This document shows positions 6,291-16,530 of a stretch of DNA of 44,231 nucleotides, in pieces. How positions within the stretch are numbered: position 1 is the first letter of the stretch; the number at the start of each line of letters is the position of its first letter. A program made the translations under genes and the position numbers. The stretch lies in the IMG/VR virus record IMGVR_UViG_3300031692_000006, positions 1 to 44,231 of that record. One strand, 5' to 3'. The DNA comes from a virus. The notes under the pieces are model-generated. The model saw nothing but the letters and a program-made list of their open reading frames with translations. It had not been told where the DNA came from and did not search any database.

Positions 6291-9200
6291 TACATTGCCT
6301 TCTTCTTCGAAATTTCCTTTTGAGCTTTCCGGGGATTCCGCTTACTTAGCGAAATCGGGATAATGCCTTGATCGGCTAATCCGGATTGGCGTAATTCAAA
6401 AATCCGCTGGGTTAATTCCGTACCCTCTAATCCGGTCAACTGTTTAGCAACCATTTCCGTCCTTGCAATTTTTTGCGATTCATTGATAATTTTGGTAATT
6501 AACTCCGCCTTTTTATCATCCGGAATATTGGAGTACAAAGGATTTTCGATCAATGTCGTCAATCCTTCTTTTGTGATAGTCCCGGCTCGTTTCCATAACT
6601 CTGTATTTTCTTGCTGGGTTAAAACATCATAACCCTTTGCACCGCCCAATAGATTTGGCGATACTTCCCAACCCTGATCCCACAATCGCCGCAATTCAGT
6701 CACAACCGGCGTCGAAATATCTTTTGACGGCCGCGTGGGATCAATAAGCAATTCAACCGGGTTAGCGGTGGGTTGGCGTTCTTCCCCCAGCACATTAATC
6801 GACGGTTCCAGTTTTTGCCTTAATCCCGGTACACGGGACATAACCTTTTCAGAAATCGTTTCAGTTCGACGTTCTTGTGTATCAGTGGCTTTCGCCACGT
6901 CCGCCAAAATGGTCGGTACAATTGACGAAATCACGCTACCGGCCACAAACGGAGCCGAACGTTTCGGATCGGATAAGGCGTCCACAAACATATTGACGCC
7001 TTGTAAAAATGTTTGTTCTGTAAAAGATTTTGCCGTACCCGATAAGGCCTCTGTCATGGCTTCGGTCGGGCTTCCCACTTCTTCAAAGGCTCGCTGGAAA
7101 TGGCCGCCAATAATCAACAGATTTCCCGCGGGGCCAAAGGTCTGTATTGACCGCCACGCATTCCCGATCTTAACGGTATTCGGCCGACGCCCTTCTAACT
7201 CCCACAACTTACGTTCCTTTTCAGTTGTTGGTTGATCCAACGCAATAAGGCCATGCGTGTATAGATGCGTTCCAATTACCAAAACTGCCGTACCGGTTAA
7301 GCCCCGCCCCAAACCTTGTGAAAATGTCCGTTGATCGAATCGGCCTTTTCCGATGTTTTCAATAACTGTTTTAGCAATCCCAGCCGGAGAGTAATTGACA
7401 ATTTGCATAGCAATCGCCGACGGCGTGCGGCCAAACGGGACAATGATTTCGCCCCCCGGCAATTGTTGGATACCTCTGGCAATATCACCTAATTTCGTCT
7501 TATTAATAAAAACAGCCGTTTCGGCGTCTTTGGTTGCAAAGTCGATCATCTTTTCAGTAGGATTACGGAGCAAATTATCAATATGGTCTTTTGCCGCTTT
7601 CCCCTTCAACCCTAAATTTATGGCCGATACTTTGGCTTGTTCGTATAAAGACCGTAATTTGGCGGCATAATAAAACGGTTGATCGGCGGCACCTAATAAG
7701 CGAAACACGCTATCCGTTCCAGCATTTAAAGCTCTGGCAAGATTCCCCTTTCCAAAAGAAATCTTTTTGTAATCCAGCTTCAACCCAATGTCCCGCTTAC
7801 TGTAACCAGATTTAATATATTCGATCCCTTCTCCCAATCCTTCAATCGTTCCTTTCCCTAAACCTTTGATCGTTGGCGTCACCGTTCGTTTGCCCGTAAA
7901 ATAAGAAACGGTCTTATCAACTATCGACGCCGGGATTTCGCTAACTGATTCAGTGCCTAAGTGGGCCGCATTTGCAAATATATTGAGCCCGTGCGTTCGA
8001 ATGCCGGTCAATAATCCCGCTTTCCAAACAGTCACAATTTTTCGATACAGTGATGTTGGCGTTAAGTCGGCGATATAATTTTGCAACTTTTGGAATTGGA
8101 TATGACGTTCTTTACCCTCCGGCATTTTTTCAATTCTCGCCATTTCGTCCAATATATATTTTGCTTGTTTTGCTGTTAATTCGGGGATTTGTTTTTTTAG
8201 ACCCCCTAAGCCGCCTTTTTTACTGGCGATTTTTTCATTATACCGCTGAATTTCACGGGCCGCAAAACGGACTTGCCCTTCTGGCGTCATGCGGCCTAAG
8301 ATTGATGCGGCTTGTACGGTTCGACCTGCTTCGGTCAGTTTAACTGCAATCATATTTGCAACGTCCGCGGCCTTATCATAGTACATTTGGGCTTCGACTT
8401 TCGACTTTGCCGTTTCTCCTTTTTGTCCGTAATGCTTGATTAACTCACTGGCGGTTGCAACTGCCTTGTCATTTATGCTACTACGGGCCAACTTCTCAGC
8501 CATATCGATATTATCCATCACTAAATTGCGGGCTTTTATAGCTAATGGATCGGTTGCACGCGGAATATATTGACCTTCAATTTTCAATTCCGGCAATACT
8601 TCTTTGACACTGGTAATAAACCCTCTTTCGCGGGATCGTTTTAAATCAGCAGGTGATAACGTTCCCGGTTTGGTGTCTTCATTTTCGGCAAATTGAATTT
8701 GTTCACGGGCCTTTTGAATCGGCGTTTTTACTTCGGTAGCAGGAATTTCTTTGGCTTGTGCTGTTGTTATTTGTTCACCGTAAGCCGTACTCAAATTTGC
8801 AATTTTATCACCAACAGTTTTTAATGCTGAAAATCCCTCTTTTGTTGGGGCACCAACAAATTCATTAACCGCCTTTGCATAATCCGGCAACAGACGTTGT
8901 ATTTCTGCTAATTCGGGAAGCATAGATCGATATTGTGCTATATCCCCGGCAATTGATTCGTAATGCTTTTGAATCAAATCCAATTCAGTTTTGATCGTCT
9001 TGATCTGCGTTCGTTTTTTCCCGGCCCCTGCAACTAAATTATCTGCGTTATTGCGAATTGATGTTAAGCGGGCCGCGAATCCTTTCATATAAACTTTTTG
9101 CTGTATAGCTTCACGGTTGATTGTGGGCGCCTCTTTTGGTGCCTTAAATTTTGCCCCGACTTGTTTCTGTTTCGGCATTTTAAATACTGATTCGGGTTGA

Positions 9201-10543
9201 TTCGATCCGCCCTTATATTCCCCTGCACTAATCAAATCAAAGGCGTTTTGATCGCCGTTAAATCCCCGTTCTAATAATTCATCATACGTGGGAATATTCA
9301 CACCTTGAATATAATCATTCAATTCACGAATAGCGGATTTGTCGCCCGTGTTGGCTTTGGCCAATAATTCATCGTATCGTTTTTGCTGAATATAATTTTT
9401 GACTTCGGCCGATACATCGTTTAACGCCTTTTTAGGCTTAAACTTTTCCTGCATTTCAACATTTGTTAACAAGTCAGTAATTGCTTTGTCCACTTCCACG
9501 TCCGAACGATTTTTTAAGTTCGGGGCCTTTTCCTTTATGGCCTGAATCATTGTTTTTTTATTTTTATATTTCGCCCATGTTTGCTTTGTTAATCCGATCC
9601 CTTCAAACGCAAACGGAATTCCAGCACTGATTAAAATATCAGTTGTATCACCACCCCCCAAATACGTTGCGGTTCCAAATAGTGTACCGGCGGCCGTCCC
9701 TCTGGCAACGGCGGGCGTAAAGCCAGTTCCGGGGATTGCCCGGCCTAATCCGCCTAATGTTAACTGCATAGCCACACCGGCCCCCGGCGTGCCGCCGTTG
9801 GCAAGATTCACGTTTTCCCATACCAACCAGTCCGGCATTGACGGTGCGGCCTGTTTCATTACGGTAATTTGAGTAGTAAACCCGGCAACGCCCGCCGCGG
9901 CGTCGGTGATCTTTTCTGAAAGATTTGTTGCCTCTGGTACGTTGGCCGAAATATCGGTTTGCTGAAAGCTTTTTTGTTCGGCTTCCCCTTTAATCATCAA
10001 AAATTGATCTAATGTTTCTTTTGGACTTAAAGGGGGCCTAATATTTAATTCCCCGTTTTTGTTTTTCAAAAATATACGAAAAGCCCGTTCGTCCAAATTC
10101 TGCATTTCGATTTTCCCCGTTTGCAGAACACGCCGGGGCGTTGCATAAATCATTATTTCTTGTTCGGTAACAGGTTCGCCTGCTTCGGCCCGTCGAAAGA
10201 AATCCTCCCGAAATCCAGTCATCATATTTAGATCGGTTCCAAGCTTGCCAAATTCCGATTTTGTAGCAATGGTATTGACCGTGTTAGCAATCGCTGAATT
10301 ATAATATTGCTTTAAGAATCGATTTGCTAAATTGTTCGTCGGCTGTGGCTGTTGAACGTTTGTAACAGCGTACAAATTTTCCGCTTCATTAATTGGAATA
10401 TCATTATTAACCGAAGTATCATAGACCTGCCCGGCAATTTCTTCATCAAACGCCGTGTCGGCTTCCACCGGGGCCGATGATTGCCACTGTGGAATATTTT
10501 CTTTTTGCGTTTGTGTCGGTGTAGATTGTTCCCATAGTGCCAT
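6290..10543 (-). CDS. Giant internal virion (DNA-ejection) protein
   Basis: A 1417-aa protein, the largest in the genome. It lies after two smaller internal-protein candidates, as the gp14-gp15-gp16 set does in T7-type genomes. The N-terminal half is charged and helical with long coiled-coil stretches (about 330-800). Around residues 830-980 the pattern KAGLLTGIRTHGLNIFANAA, followed by glycine-rich repeats, resembles the large polyvalent protein-associated region LPD38 of phage ejection proteins. I see no lysozyme or transglycosylase catalytic motif. It probably leaves the capsid with the DNA and spans the cell envelope. The start overlaps the upstream gene end by one base. Confidence 0.7.
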   Translation of the reverse strand: MALWEQSTPTQTQKENIPQWQSSAPVEADTAFDEEIAGQVYDTSVNNDIPINEAENLYAVTNVQQPQPTNNLANRFLKQYYNSAIANTVNTIATKSEFGKLGTDLNMMTGFREDFFRRAEAGEPVTEQEIMIYATPRRVLQTGKIEMQNLDERAFRIFLKNKNGELNIRPPLSPKETLDQFLMIKGEAEQKSFQQTDISANVPEATNLSEKITDAAAGVAGFTTQITVMKQAAPSMPDWLVWENVNLANGGTPGAGVAMQLTLGGLGRAIPGTGFTPAVARGTAAGTLFGTATYLGGGDTTDILISAGIPFAFEGIGLTKQTWAKYKNKKTMIQAIKEKAPNLKNRSDVEVDKAITDLLTNVEMQEKFKPKKALNDVSAEVKNYIQQKRYDELLAKANTGDKSAIRELNDYIQGVNIPTYDELLERGFNGDQNAFDLISAGEYKGGSNQPESVFKMPKQKQVGAKFKAPKEAPTINREAIQQKVYMKGFAARLTSIRNNADNLVAGAGKKRTQIKTIKTELDLIQKHYESIAGDIAQYRSMLPELAEIQRLLPDYAKAVNEFVGAPTKEGFSALKTVGDKIANLSTAYGEQITTAQAKEIPATEVKTPIQKAREQIQFAENEDTKPGTLSPADLKRSRERGFITSVKEVLPELKIEGQYIPRATDPLAIKARNLVMDNIDMAEKLARSSINDKAVATASELIKHYGQKGETAKSKVEAQMYYDKAADVANMIAVKLTEAGRTVQAASILGRMTPEGQVRFAAREIQRYNEKIASKKGGLGGLKKQIPELTAKQAKYILDEMARIEKMPEGKERHIQFQKLQNYIADLTPTSLYRKIVTVWKAGLLTGIRTHGLNIFANAAHLGTESVSEIPASIVDKTVSYFTGKRTVTPTIKGLGKGTIEGLGEGIEYIKSGYSKRDIGLKLDYKKISFGKGNLARALNAGTDSVFRLLGAADQPFYYAAKLRSLYEQAKVSAINLGLKGKAAKDHIDNLLRNPTEKMIDFATKDAETAVFINKTKLGDIARGIQQLPGGEIIVPFGRTPSAIAMQIVNYSPAGIAKTVIENIGKGRFDQRTFSQGLGRGLTGTAVLVIGTHLYTHGLIALDQPTTEKERKLWELEGRRPNTVKIGNAWRSIQTFGPAGNLLIIGGHFQRAFEEVGSPTEAMTEALSGTAKSFTEQTFLQGVNMFVDALSDPKRSAPFVAGSVISSIVPTILADVAKATDTQERRTETISEKVMSRVPGLRQKLEPSINVLGEERQPTANPVELLIDPTRPSKDISTPVVTELRRLWDQGWEVSPNLLGGAKGYDVLTQQENTELWKRAGTITKEGLTTLIENPLYSNIPDDKKAELITKIINESQKIARTEMVAKQLTGLEGTELTQRIFELRQSGLADQGIIPISLSKRNPRKAQKEISKKKAM

Positions 10544-11967
10544 TATTTAGTCCTTTCCACACCGTCCGGGCCAACAAATCGCTGTCCGGTTTCCAGTTTC
10601 AACCAATCCTCATCTGACGTAATGCGGACAACATCTTTTTGCGTTGGTGTCGTTTGTCCTTTTGAAGCGGCCAAATACGTCGCCCTCAATTCTTTCGATT
10701 TAACATAAATTTCCTTTTTCGAAGCTTTGGGGTTTTCGGATAAATAATCCGACATTTCTTTATTATACAAATCAATATAGTGCATTTTCTTTTCAAAATC
10801 CGTTTGCGGGCTGAGTAGTTTTGTCAGATCAATAGTCATATTCCCCAAAGAATCAAACGACATAACGTTTGAATCTTTTCCGAGAATCAACCGGGTCGCT
10901 TCAATCGAATAGGATTTCATATCCTGAGCCTGATAGGCTTTGACTTCACGATTTAAGTCATCATAGATCGCCGCATATTGTTTATCATTGATCCCGTTCG
11001 GGCTGGCCAGCGATTCACGGATTTTTGCTTCGGCCTCTGTCCGCGACAATGAACCACGCCAAACATCAATCGCTAAAGTTTTCAATTGCGTTGCTTCAAT
11101 AATGTTTCCCCGTTTATCGACTGGCGATAATGCAATTTTTGCCCACGACTGATAATCTGTATCATTCAATTCATTTCGGCGTTGCATCACGTCGTCGTTT
11201 GATAACGTACCTTTTAACATTAAATCAGTTAATTGCTTGTTTGATTCTTCGGATAATTGATCACTTTTCCGCTTTGAAATACTTAATAGTTTTTGGAGAT
11301 ATTCTTTTTGTTCCGTCTTTAATTCAATTCCTTTCATTTGCGGAATGGTGGTCAACATTTTTTTGGCCAACATTTGATCGGCGCCATTATCTGAGGCAAC
11401 CAAATCGCGGGCTTGTTCAATTAATGAATCTGACAATGCTGATTTTGATAGAGATTGATATTCGGCTTGACTGATTTCCTGACTGGCAAACCGACGATCC
11501 AAAACAGTTTGGTATCCGATCAAGTCACCTTTTGCCAACAACGTTTGGCCCTCAGCTTCAAATTGATCTCGAATATTTCTTTGCAACAATCCTTTATGAC
11601 GTTCGGTTAATGATTGTTGGATCGCGGGCATTCTGGTGTTGCGATAAACTTCTAATGCAGAATTTACACGGGCATTATCATATTCAATGCCGCCAATATC
11701 TTGCTGTAATTTTTCCCAAATTTGCTTATCCGAAATTTCGTCACCCGTTAAAGAGTTTGTCGCTGAATTTACATATTCGGCGATTCGACGTTGGCCCTCT
11801 GAATATTCCAATTCGTCCTTTTGCTGTTGAAGCTTTTTCCCAATTTGAAAAATCGCTTGTCCTGTTTGGGCAATAGCCTCATAAGCGGCTGTTTGCGGGC
11901 GTGCATACGCCGCCGTCGATTGAACATTGACAGGATTATTTGCATATTGTATTTCAAATTTAGCCAT
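10543..11967 (-). CDS. Internal virion protein, long helical (gp15-like position)
   Basis: A 474-aa, almost entirely helical protein with high Gln and charged content (FQIGKKLQQQKDELEYSEGQR near residues 41-61). There is no transmembrane segment and no enzyme motif. It starts at TAATG coupled to the upstream 146-aa gene and ends at the start of the 1417-aa gene. Size, composition and order match the middle protein of the podoviral internal core/ejection apparatus. Homology was not tested. Confidence 0.65.
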   Translation of the reverse strand: MAKFEIQYANNPVNVQSTAAYARPQTAAYEAIAQTGQAIFQIGKKLQQQKDELEYSEGQRRIAEYVNSATNSLTGDEISDKQIWEKLQQDIGGIEYDNARVNSALEVYRNTRMPAIQQSLTERHKGLLQRNIRDQFEAEGQTLLAKGDLIGYQTVLDRRFASQEISQAEYQSLSKSALSDSLIEQARDLVASDNGADQMLAKKMLTTIPQMKGIELKTEQKEYLQKLLSISKRKSDQLSEESNKQLTDLMLKGTLSNDDVMQRRNELNDTDYQSWAKIALSPVDKRGNIIEATQLKTLAIDVWRGSLSRTEAEAKIRESLASPNGINDKQYAAIYDDLNREVKAYQAQDMKSYSIEATRLILGKDSNVMSFDSLGNMTIDLTKLLSPQTDFEKKMHYIDLYNKEMSDYLSENPKASKKEIYVKSKELRATYLAASKGQTTPTQKDVVRITSDEDWLKLETGQRFVGPDGVERTK

Positions 11968-12407
11968 TATAAAAATGCTCCGCCAAATCCAGTTAATAAG
12001 GTAGAACCCGCTTTTATCCGTGATGCACGTCGGGCCGTTTTCCCCTCACGTCGTATCATTTCGCCCTCTGAGCGTAGACCTGCCGCTTGCTGTGTTCCTT
12101 CATAACCAATTTCCAAATTTTGCAATTCATTTTGTTTTGCCTGTTCGCCGAGAATCGCCAACGGGGCACCGGCCGTTGTAACCGCACCCGACGCCCCCAA
12201 TCCGGCCCGAAGCCGACTCATGGTACGGGCAGACTCCTGAGCTTGTTTCCGAGACTGAATTATTGCCCTTTGTTCGGCCGCCTGTGCTTCACGTTCTTTA
12301 ACTTGCTGATTATATTTTGCGACGGCGTTAGCTTCTTCCCCGGCCTGATATTGACCGTAAGCTTGTAATCCAACACCAGCCAATAATAAACCCGTAGCTA
12401 ATCCCAT
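11967..12407 (-). CDS. Small internal virion protein (gp14-like)
   Basis: A 146-aa protein. The N-terminus is hydrophobic and glycine-rich (MGLATGLLLAGVGLQAYGQ), followed by a long Ala/Gln/Glu/Arg helix (residues 25-75) and a second Gly-rich hydrophobic end (STLLTGFGGAFL). This bipolar pattern is typical of T7 gp14-type internal core proteins, which insert in the outer membrane during DNA ejection. It has a TGGAGAATAAC ribosome site and lies directly before the two larger ejection proteins. Confidence 0.65.
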   Translation of the reverse strand: MGLATGLLLAGVGLQAYGQYQAGEEANAVAKYNQQVKEREAQAAEQRAIIQSRKQAQESARTMSRLRAGLGASGAVTTAGAPLAILGEQAKQNELQNLEIGYEGTQQAAGLRSEGEMIRREGKTARRASRIKAGSTLLTGFGGAFL

Positions 12408-12409
12408 AG

Positions 12410-12832
12410 TTATTCTCCATCAAAGTATTTAACAAACATAATCGCGTCCCTGCCTTTGCCTAAAAAATCGTGCATCATATATTCTTCCACAAAACCAGCA
12501 TGGCGAACCGTCCGTAAGCCCTCTGTAAATCCGCGTTCAACCCATGCTTGTAATCGTCGGATATGATGATCCCTGCAAAATATTTCCATATATTCCTTGA
12601 TCACTCGCAACGTCATTACAAGGTGACTTCCAACATATTCCGTTAAATCAATCCATGCCCATGCTGTCGAATCTGTAATTAACCGAAAGCCGCCAACGCC
12701 TAAAATATAATCACCATGATCAAGCGTGTAAATGAAATCAATTTGATCCGATATAACTTTCCCGCTTGACGGGTATAGACTATATTTTTCTACAAATTTT
12801 AAGTCTTCTTCGGTTGATTGTCGAAATTCCAT
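12410..12832 (-). CDS. GNAT-like acetyltransferase-fold virion-cluster protein
   Basis: A 140-aa protein starting MEFRQSTEEDLKFVEK with GGGAGAT before it. The plan is that of a short GNAT fold: an N-terminal FRQSTEEDL strand-helix, ILGVGGFRLI and AWAWIDLTEYVGS in the middle, a long helix, then LRTVRHAGFVEEYMMHDF near the end, where GNATs carry the C-terminal strand pair. The canonical acetyl-CoA loop Q/R-x-x-G-x-G/A is not obvious. T7-like phages carry a comparable GNAT-fold gene (gp13, DUF2833) at the start of the internal-core cluster. A structural role is therefore as likely as catalysis. Confidence 0.55.
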   Translation of the reverse strand: MEFRQSTEEDLKFVEKYSLYPSSGKVISDQIDFIYTLDHGDYILGVGGFRLITDSTAWAWIDLTEYVGSHLVMTLRVIKEYMEIFCRDHHIRRLQAWVERGFTEGLRTVRHAGFVEEYMMHDFLGKGRDAIMFVKYFDGE

Positions 12833-12833
12833 A

Positions 12834-15353
12834 TTATCTCCCGCTTTGTTCAAACCCTGCAACAATCGCTTTAATTGTCATTGGATACGGTTGACTACTG
12901 CTAATAATAATTGGATTTTCAATTGAAAAGCCGCCGGACATTGTAACAGGTATGTCCCCACTATACAAACCGGTGATATAATCTGCGTTTTCAAATCGTT
13001 CATCGTCAAAATTAACAGTTGTCAAATTGCTTGTACTATCACCGTATTGAACACCTTTGGTATTAAGAAAACTTATTTTCAAATCGTGAATGCGTGTCAT
13101 AGCCCCCATGGACGAACCGCTTTGACTGTTAGCTACTATTCTCATCGGTTGCAATAAGGCCGTAAAAGGCAAACCGACGATGGTTTGTGATACCGGTGTT
13201 GTGTTAATCGTAATTGCTCCGGAAGCGACTGTGAAAGTACCATCATAAACGCCGTCAACAAGAGCAACAACGGTTTCGCCTTCTAAATGATCTAATCCCG
13301 AAATCGTTGTAGACGTTCCTGTGTCAATAATAAAACTATCGGCAAAATATGAATCTTCAATTGCTTGCGGAATTCGGGTTTCCATTTTTTCAATATAGAC
13401 ATAATCTGAACCGTTAATTGTTCGTTTAACTGAAATCCATATTTCATCCTCATTGGAGCCCGGTACAACACAAACCGATTGCACGGTGCCGTCAACTGGA
13501 CAGTCAAACCATGCAACAACATTTTGCTCTCTATCATAAACCATACCAATTAATGAACCATCTGTAAGAACACACCACAAAATAGAATCAGGGTTTTTCT
13601 GGTGGGCCATACATACAATACCTGTTTCTGTGATATGTTCTGCTAACGACGACAAATCCGGTGAAACATACTTTTCCTTTTCACCGCTATAAGTCATTTC
13701 CCTAATTTTTCTGCCAACAAAATCAACATACAAAAGGACTTCATTAACAGCAATTGGCTGTATATTTTCACTGCCCCAATTTGATTGACGTTTAACCCCA
13801 AAATTCGTTGGAGAAAGGGGCGTGTCTAATTTGTTTGAAGCCAGCTTCCACTCATCCGCCGCTGTCCCGATTAAAAGAGCTTCAATTGATTCAATCCATC
13901 GGATTTCATTTGTTGAAGGAATAACCACAATAAAAGCATCGTCGTCTTTTACATCATCATCAAACCCCTCATAGTCACCAGTTTTTGAAGGCCAAACCGT
14001 CAAATTTGATTGTGATATAGCAGGTTGTATATAAGTTGGAATTATCCACGTAGCATCAAAATCAAAGCCTACATAAGTTGCTTCAAGCTTCATTTCCGCG
14101 GTCGTATAACCTGTAACACCAGATTTTGCACTGCCTTCAACTGCATCCGCCGTTCCGCTTGTTTCAGTATCCCAATAGCAGGTCGTTAATGTCCCGGAAA
14201 CATAATCACCAATAAAACCTCCGTATTTCGTTGCTGAAGTATTGACATAGCCGGTACTATAGCAATCAGTCCGATTCCCAGCACTTTGACCAACAAGACC
14301 GCCCACATAATAAGTACCCGATACATCATCATTTTTGCAGACATTCCCACGACTGTAACAACTTGTAATCGTTCCCGTATTAATACCGCAAAGCCCACCA
14401 ACATATCCAGTCGTTGCCCCCGATGCGTTAACATCTCCAATGGCCATACATTCGGTAGTTATTCCCGCTGACGATCCCGCAAAGCCGCCACATCTTGTAT
14501 TGTAAGTATCACTTGATATAATCGCCCCTGTTGCATAACAATAAGTAAATGAAGCAGTTAAATTTGAACCGATAAAGCCTCCACAATTTGAGGCTCCACT
14601 TCCAGACGTAACCGCATTATTGGCAATCGAAACAGAGCTTTTACAACTTGTAAAGTGAGAAGCCGTAGAAGAAGCAATTCCACAAAATCCTCCAATTCCT
14701 CCGTTACCGAGCCCCGTCCCGGTTGTGGTAATCGTTCCCCCAGACGAGCAATTTGTAAAATCGCTATTAGCTGATAACCCACAAAATCCACCATAGCCAC
14801 CCGAAAAAACAGGTTTCGTAATAGAAATAGTAACAGACGATGAACAGTTAGTATAGGTTGCAGACGTAGACCATCCCACCAATCCACCATCGTTGCCAGA
14901 ATTTCCAGTAGGCAACGTTAATGTTCCTGAAACATTGACCCCGGAAACAACCGCTTCATTGCCAGACGTTCCGGCAATATTCCCGGCAAACAATCCAATA
15001 ATTGATCGTGAAGAAATATCACAATCAATCATTGTAACATCTTTAAATTCTTTGTCCGGGGCACTTATAGCCCCAAATAATCCACCGTAAGATTCACCGG
15101 CAACGCCGTCACCTTGTCCGCGATTGATATATAAATTACTAAGCGTAAATCCCGCACCGTCAAAACTTCCCGTAAATGGCGATCCTCCCGTCCCTATCGG
15201 TTGAAATCCATAATATTCACCTGTATAGCCGGGTCGTGCATTCGATGTTCTCGAAGCAGAACAATCAATATCATTGGCTAATACACAATCATCCGCAAGA
15301 TGACTGCTCATTGCCTGTAGTTCGGTGTAATTTGTAATCGTATATGTTGCCAT
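12834..15353 (-). CDS. Tail protein C-terminal half with an inserted GLUG beta-helix domain
   Basis: An 839-aa protein. Residues about 50-440 are a GLUG-type repeat domain: about ten GG-[LF]-x-G turns (GGLFG at 90, GGLVG at 156, GGFCG at 188 and 221, GGFIG at 258, GGFAG at 289, GGLCG at 319) with Cys-Tyr-Ser strands between them, as in surface adhesins. From about residue 452 the sequence switches to the C-terminal half of a conserved podoviral tail protein: WPSKTGDYEGF, then EIRWIESIEALLIGT, DEWKL, LLYVDFVGRKIREMTY, DREQNVVAWF and YVYIEKM. The N-terminal half of that protein is the gene just upstream (15355-16530). The ATG follows that gene's TAA by one base with no Shine-Dalgarno, so translation may depend on re-initiation. 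Confidence 0.75.
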   Translation of the reverse strand: MATYTITNYTELQAMSSHLADDCVLANDIDCSASRTSNARPGYTGEYYGFQPIGTGGSPFTGSFDGAGFTLSNLYINRGQGDGVAGESYGGLFGAISAPDKEFKDVTMIDCDISSRSIIGLFAGNIAGTSGNEAVVSGVNVSGTLTLPTGNSGNDGGLVGWSTSATYTNCSSSVTISITKPVFSGGYGGFCGLSANSDFTNCSSGGTITTTGTGLGNGGIGGFCGIASSTASHFTSCKSSVSIANNAVTSGSGASNCGGFIGSNLTASFTYCYATGAIISSDTYNTRCGGFAGSSAGITTECMAIGDVNASGATTGYVGGLCGINTGTITSCYSRGNVCKNDDVSGTYYVGGLVGQSAGNRTDCYSTGYVNTSATKYGGFIGDYVSGTLTTCYWDTETSGTADAVEGSAKSGVTGYTTAEMKLEATYVGFDFDATWIIPTYIQPAISQSNLTVWPSKTGDYEGFDDDVKDDDAFIVVIPSTNEIRWIESIEALLIGTAADEWKLASNKLDTPLSPTNFGVKRQSNWGSENIQPIAVNEVLLYVDFVGRKIREMTYSGEKEKYVSPDLSSLAEHITETGIVCMAHQKNPDSILWCVLTDGSLIGMVYDREQNVVAWFDCPVDGTVQSVCVVPGSNEDEIWISVKRTINGSDYVYIEKMETRIPQAIEDSYFADSFIIDTGTSTTISGLDHLEGETVVALVDGVYDGTFTVASGAITINTTPVSQTIVGLPFTALLQPMRIVANSQSGSSMGAMTRIHDLKISFLNTKGVQYGDSTSNLTTVNFDDERFENADYITGLYSGDIPVTMSGGFSIENPIIISSSQPYPMTIKAIVAGFEQSGR

Positions 15354-15354
15354 A

Positions 15355-16530
15355 TTAAAACGTCAAATTTAATAAATTCGGATAATCATTAATTTGTGTT
15401 GAATCGTCGGCACTTCCCGATGAAGCCCCGGCATAAACACATCGATTTTCAAAGAAGGTAATAGCCGCCGGATAACCCCGAACAGCAGACCACGCCCCTT
15501 CATACCATTTTTGCGTTGTCGAAGTAGACGCCAATTTTGAATAGACTTCAACCGTTGCATTATAAGAATCCCCAATACCAATAATTTTGACAATGCCAGA
15601 TTCTAACGGTTCATCAATTGAAAAATCAGCATAAAGCCCCGCACTGCAATTTGTCGTGTAGAGCCGATGTTCATTTGTGTCGGCTTCTTCTTCATACGAT
15701 TTAGTCACATTTTGATATGCGTTTGAATCTGATTTGTAAGAAAATAATTCTTCCCAATCGCCATTATTTTCGCGTCGTTGCCAAACTAATGTCCCCGTCC
15801 ATGTCCCGCGAGTTAAAAGATTATATGTCCCCTTCCCATGGAATGTTGACGTATAAACAGTCCCCCCTGTCCCTGTTAACGTTTTCCTTTTGACCGTTCG
15901 AGCATGAGATAATTTAAAAAGAGCCCCCGCATGTTCTGATAGAAATATTGGGGTCGAAGCAATCAATGATCCATACTGTCCTTTTTTCGTTACGGTACAT
16001 GATAAAGTTGTCAAATTCGTTGCTTCGGGATCAAGCAAATCATTGCGAGTAAGAAACGGCCCATTGCGAAAATCAATTTTTTCTAATACAAACGTGTAGG
16101 CGTCCGTTCGTTTCAATTTACGGGGTGCATAATTAGGATGAACCAGCCACAATACATCACCGATTTGTTTGTATTGAATTCGAAATAAATCGGCTGTTAC
16201 ATAAGGTGTGTCAATAACAACTTCATTACTGCTTTCATCCAGTAAAACAGAATTTCCGTAATATATCCTAAAATACAAATTTCCCATTTCAATCTTGTAA
16301 ACAACCGATGCACTATAAACAAAAGGGATCATCCGAACTGTTGTTGCGGCACCGTAAGACGAGTCAATATATTTAAGCCCCGGCCTCTTTTCGGCTCCGC
16401 CATATTTCGTAGGGATCATGTTTTCCAAACGACGACACCCGGCCCGGTATTTTTCAATATCAATGCGGGTATCTACTTTAGGTGATAATTCACCGGCATT
16501 AAAGCTTAAAATTGATTCGTTTATACTCAT
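15355..16530 (-). CDS. Tail protein N-terminal half (split gene)
   Basis: A 391-aa protein starting MSINESILSFNAGELSPKVD. The order FNAGELSP, KYRAGCRRLENMIPTKYGG, EKRPGLKYI, TVRMIPFVYS, LVHPNYAPRKLKR, AITFFENRCVYAGA is the usual N-terminal half of a long podoviral tail / stabilisation protein. In its relatives this continues directly into W-S-x-x-G-D-Y-E-N-F and D-A-I. Here it ends shortly after VYAGA, with QINDYPNLLNLTF and a TAA. The continuation is found behind a GLUG domain in the next gene. The start overlaps the upstream stop (ATGA). Confidence 0.75.
   Translation of the reverse strand: MSINESILSFNAGELSPKVDTRIDIEKYRAGCRRLENMIPTKYGGAEKRPGLKYIDSSYGAATTVRMIPFVYSASVVYKIEMGNLYFRIYYGNSVLLDESSNEVVIDTPYVTADLFRIQYKQIGDVLWLVHPNYAPRKLKRTDAYTFVLEKIDFRNGPFLTRNDLLDPEATNLTTLSCTVTKKGQYGSLIASTPIFLSEHAGALFKLSHARTVKRKTLTGTGGTVYTSTFHGKGTYNLLTRGTWTGTLVWQRRENNGDWEELFSYKSDSNAYQNVTKSYEEEADTNEHRLYTTNCSAGLYADFSIDEPLESGIVKIIGIGDSYNATVEVYSKLASTSTTQKWYEGAWSAVRGYPAAITFFENRCVYAGASSGSADDSTQINDYPNLLNLTF

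Noticed and set aside
6735-7235. 166-aa plus-strand frame within the large ejection protein
   Set aside because: It is antisense to a well-supported gene, with no ribosome site and with shadow-type composition. Other frames of this kind inside 6290-10543 were dropped for the same reason.
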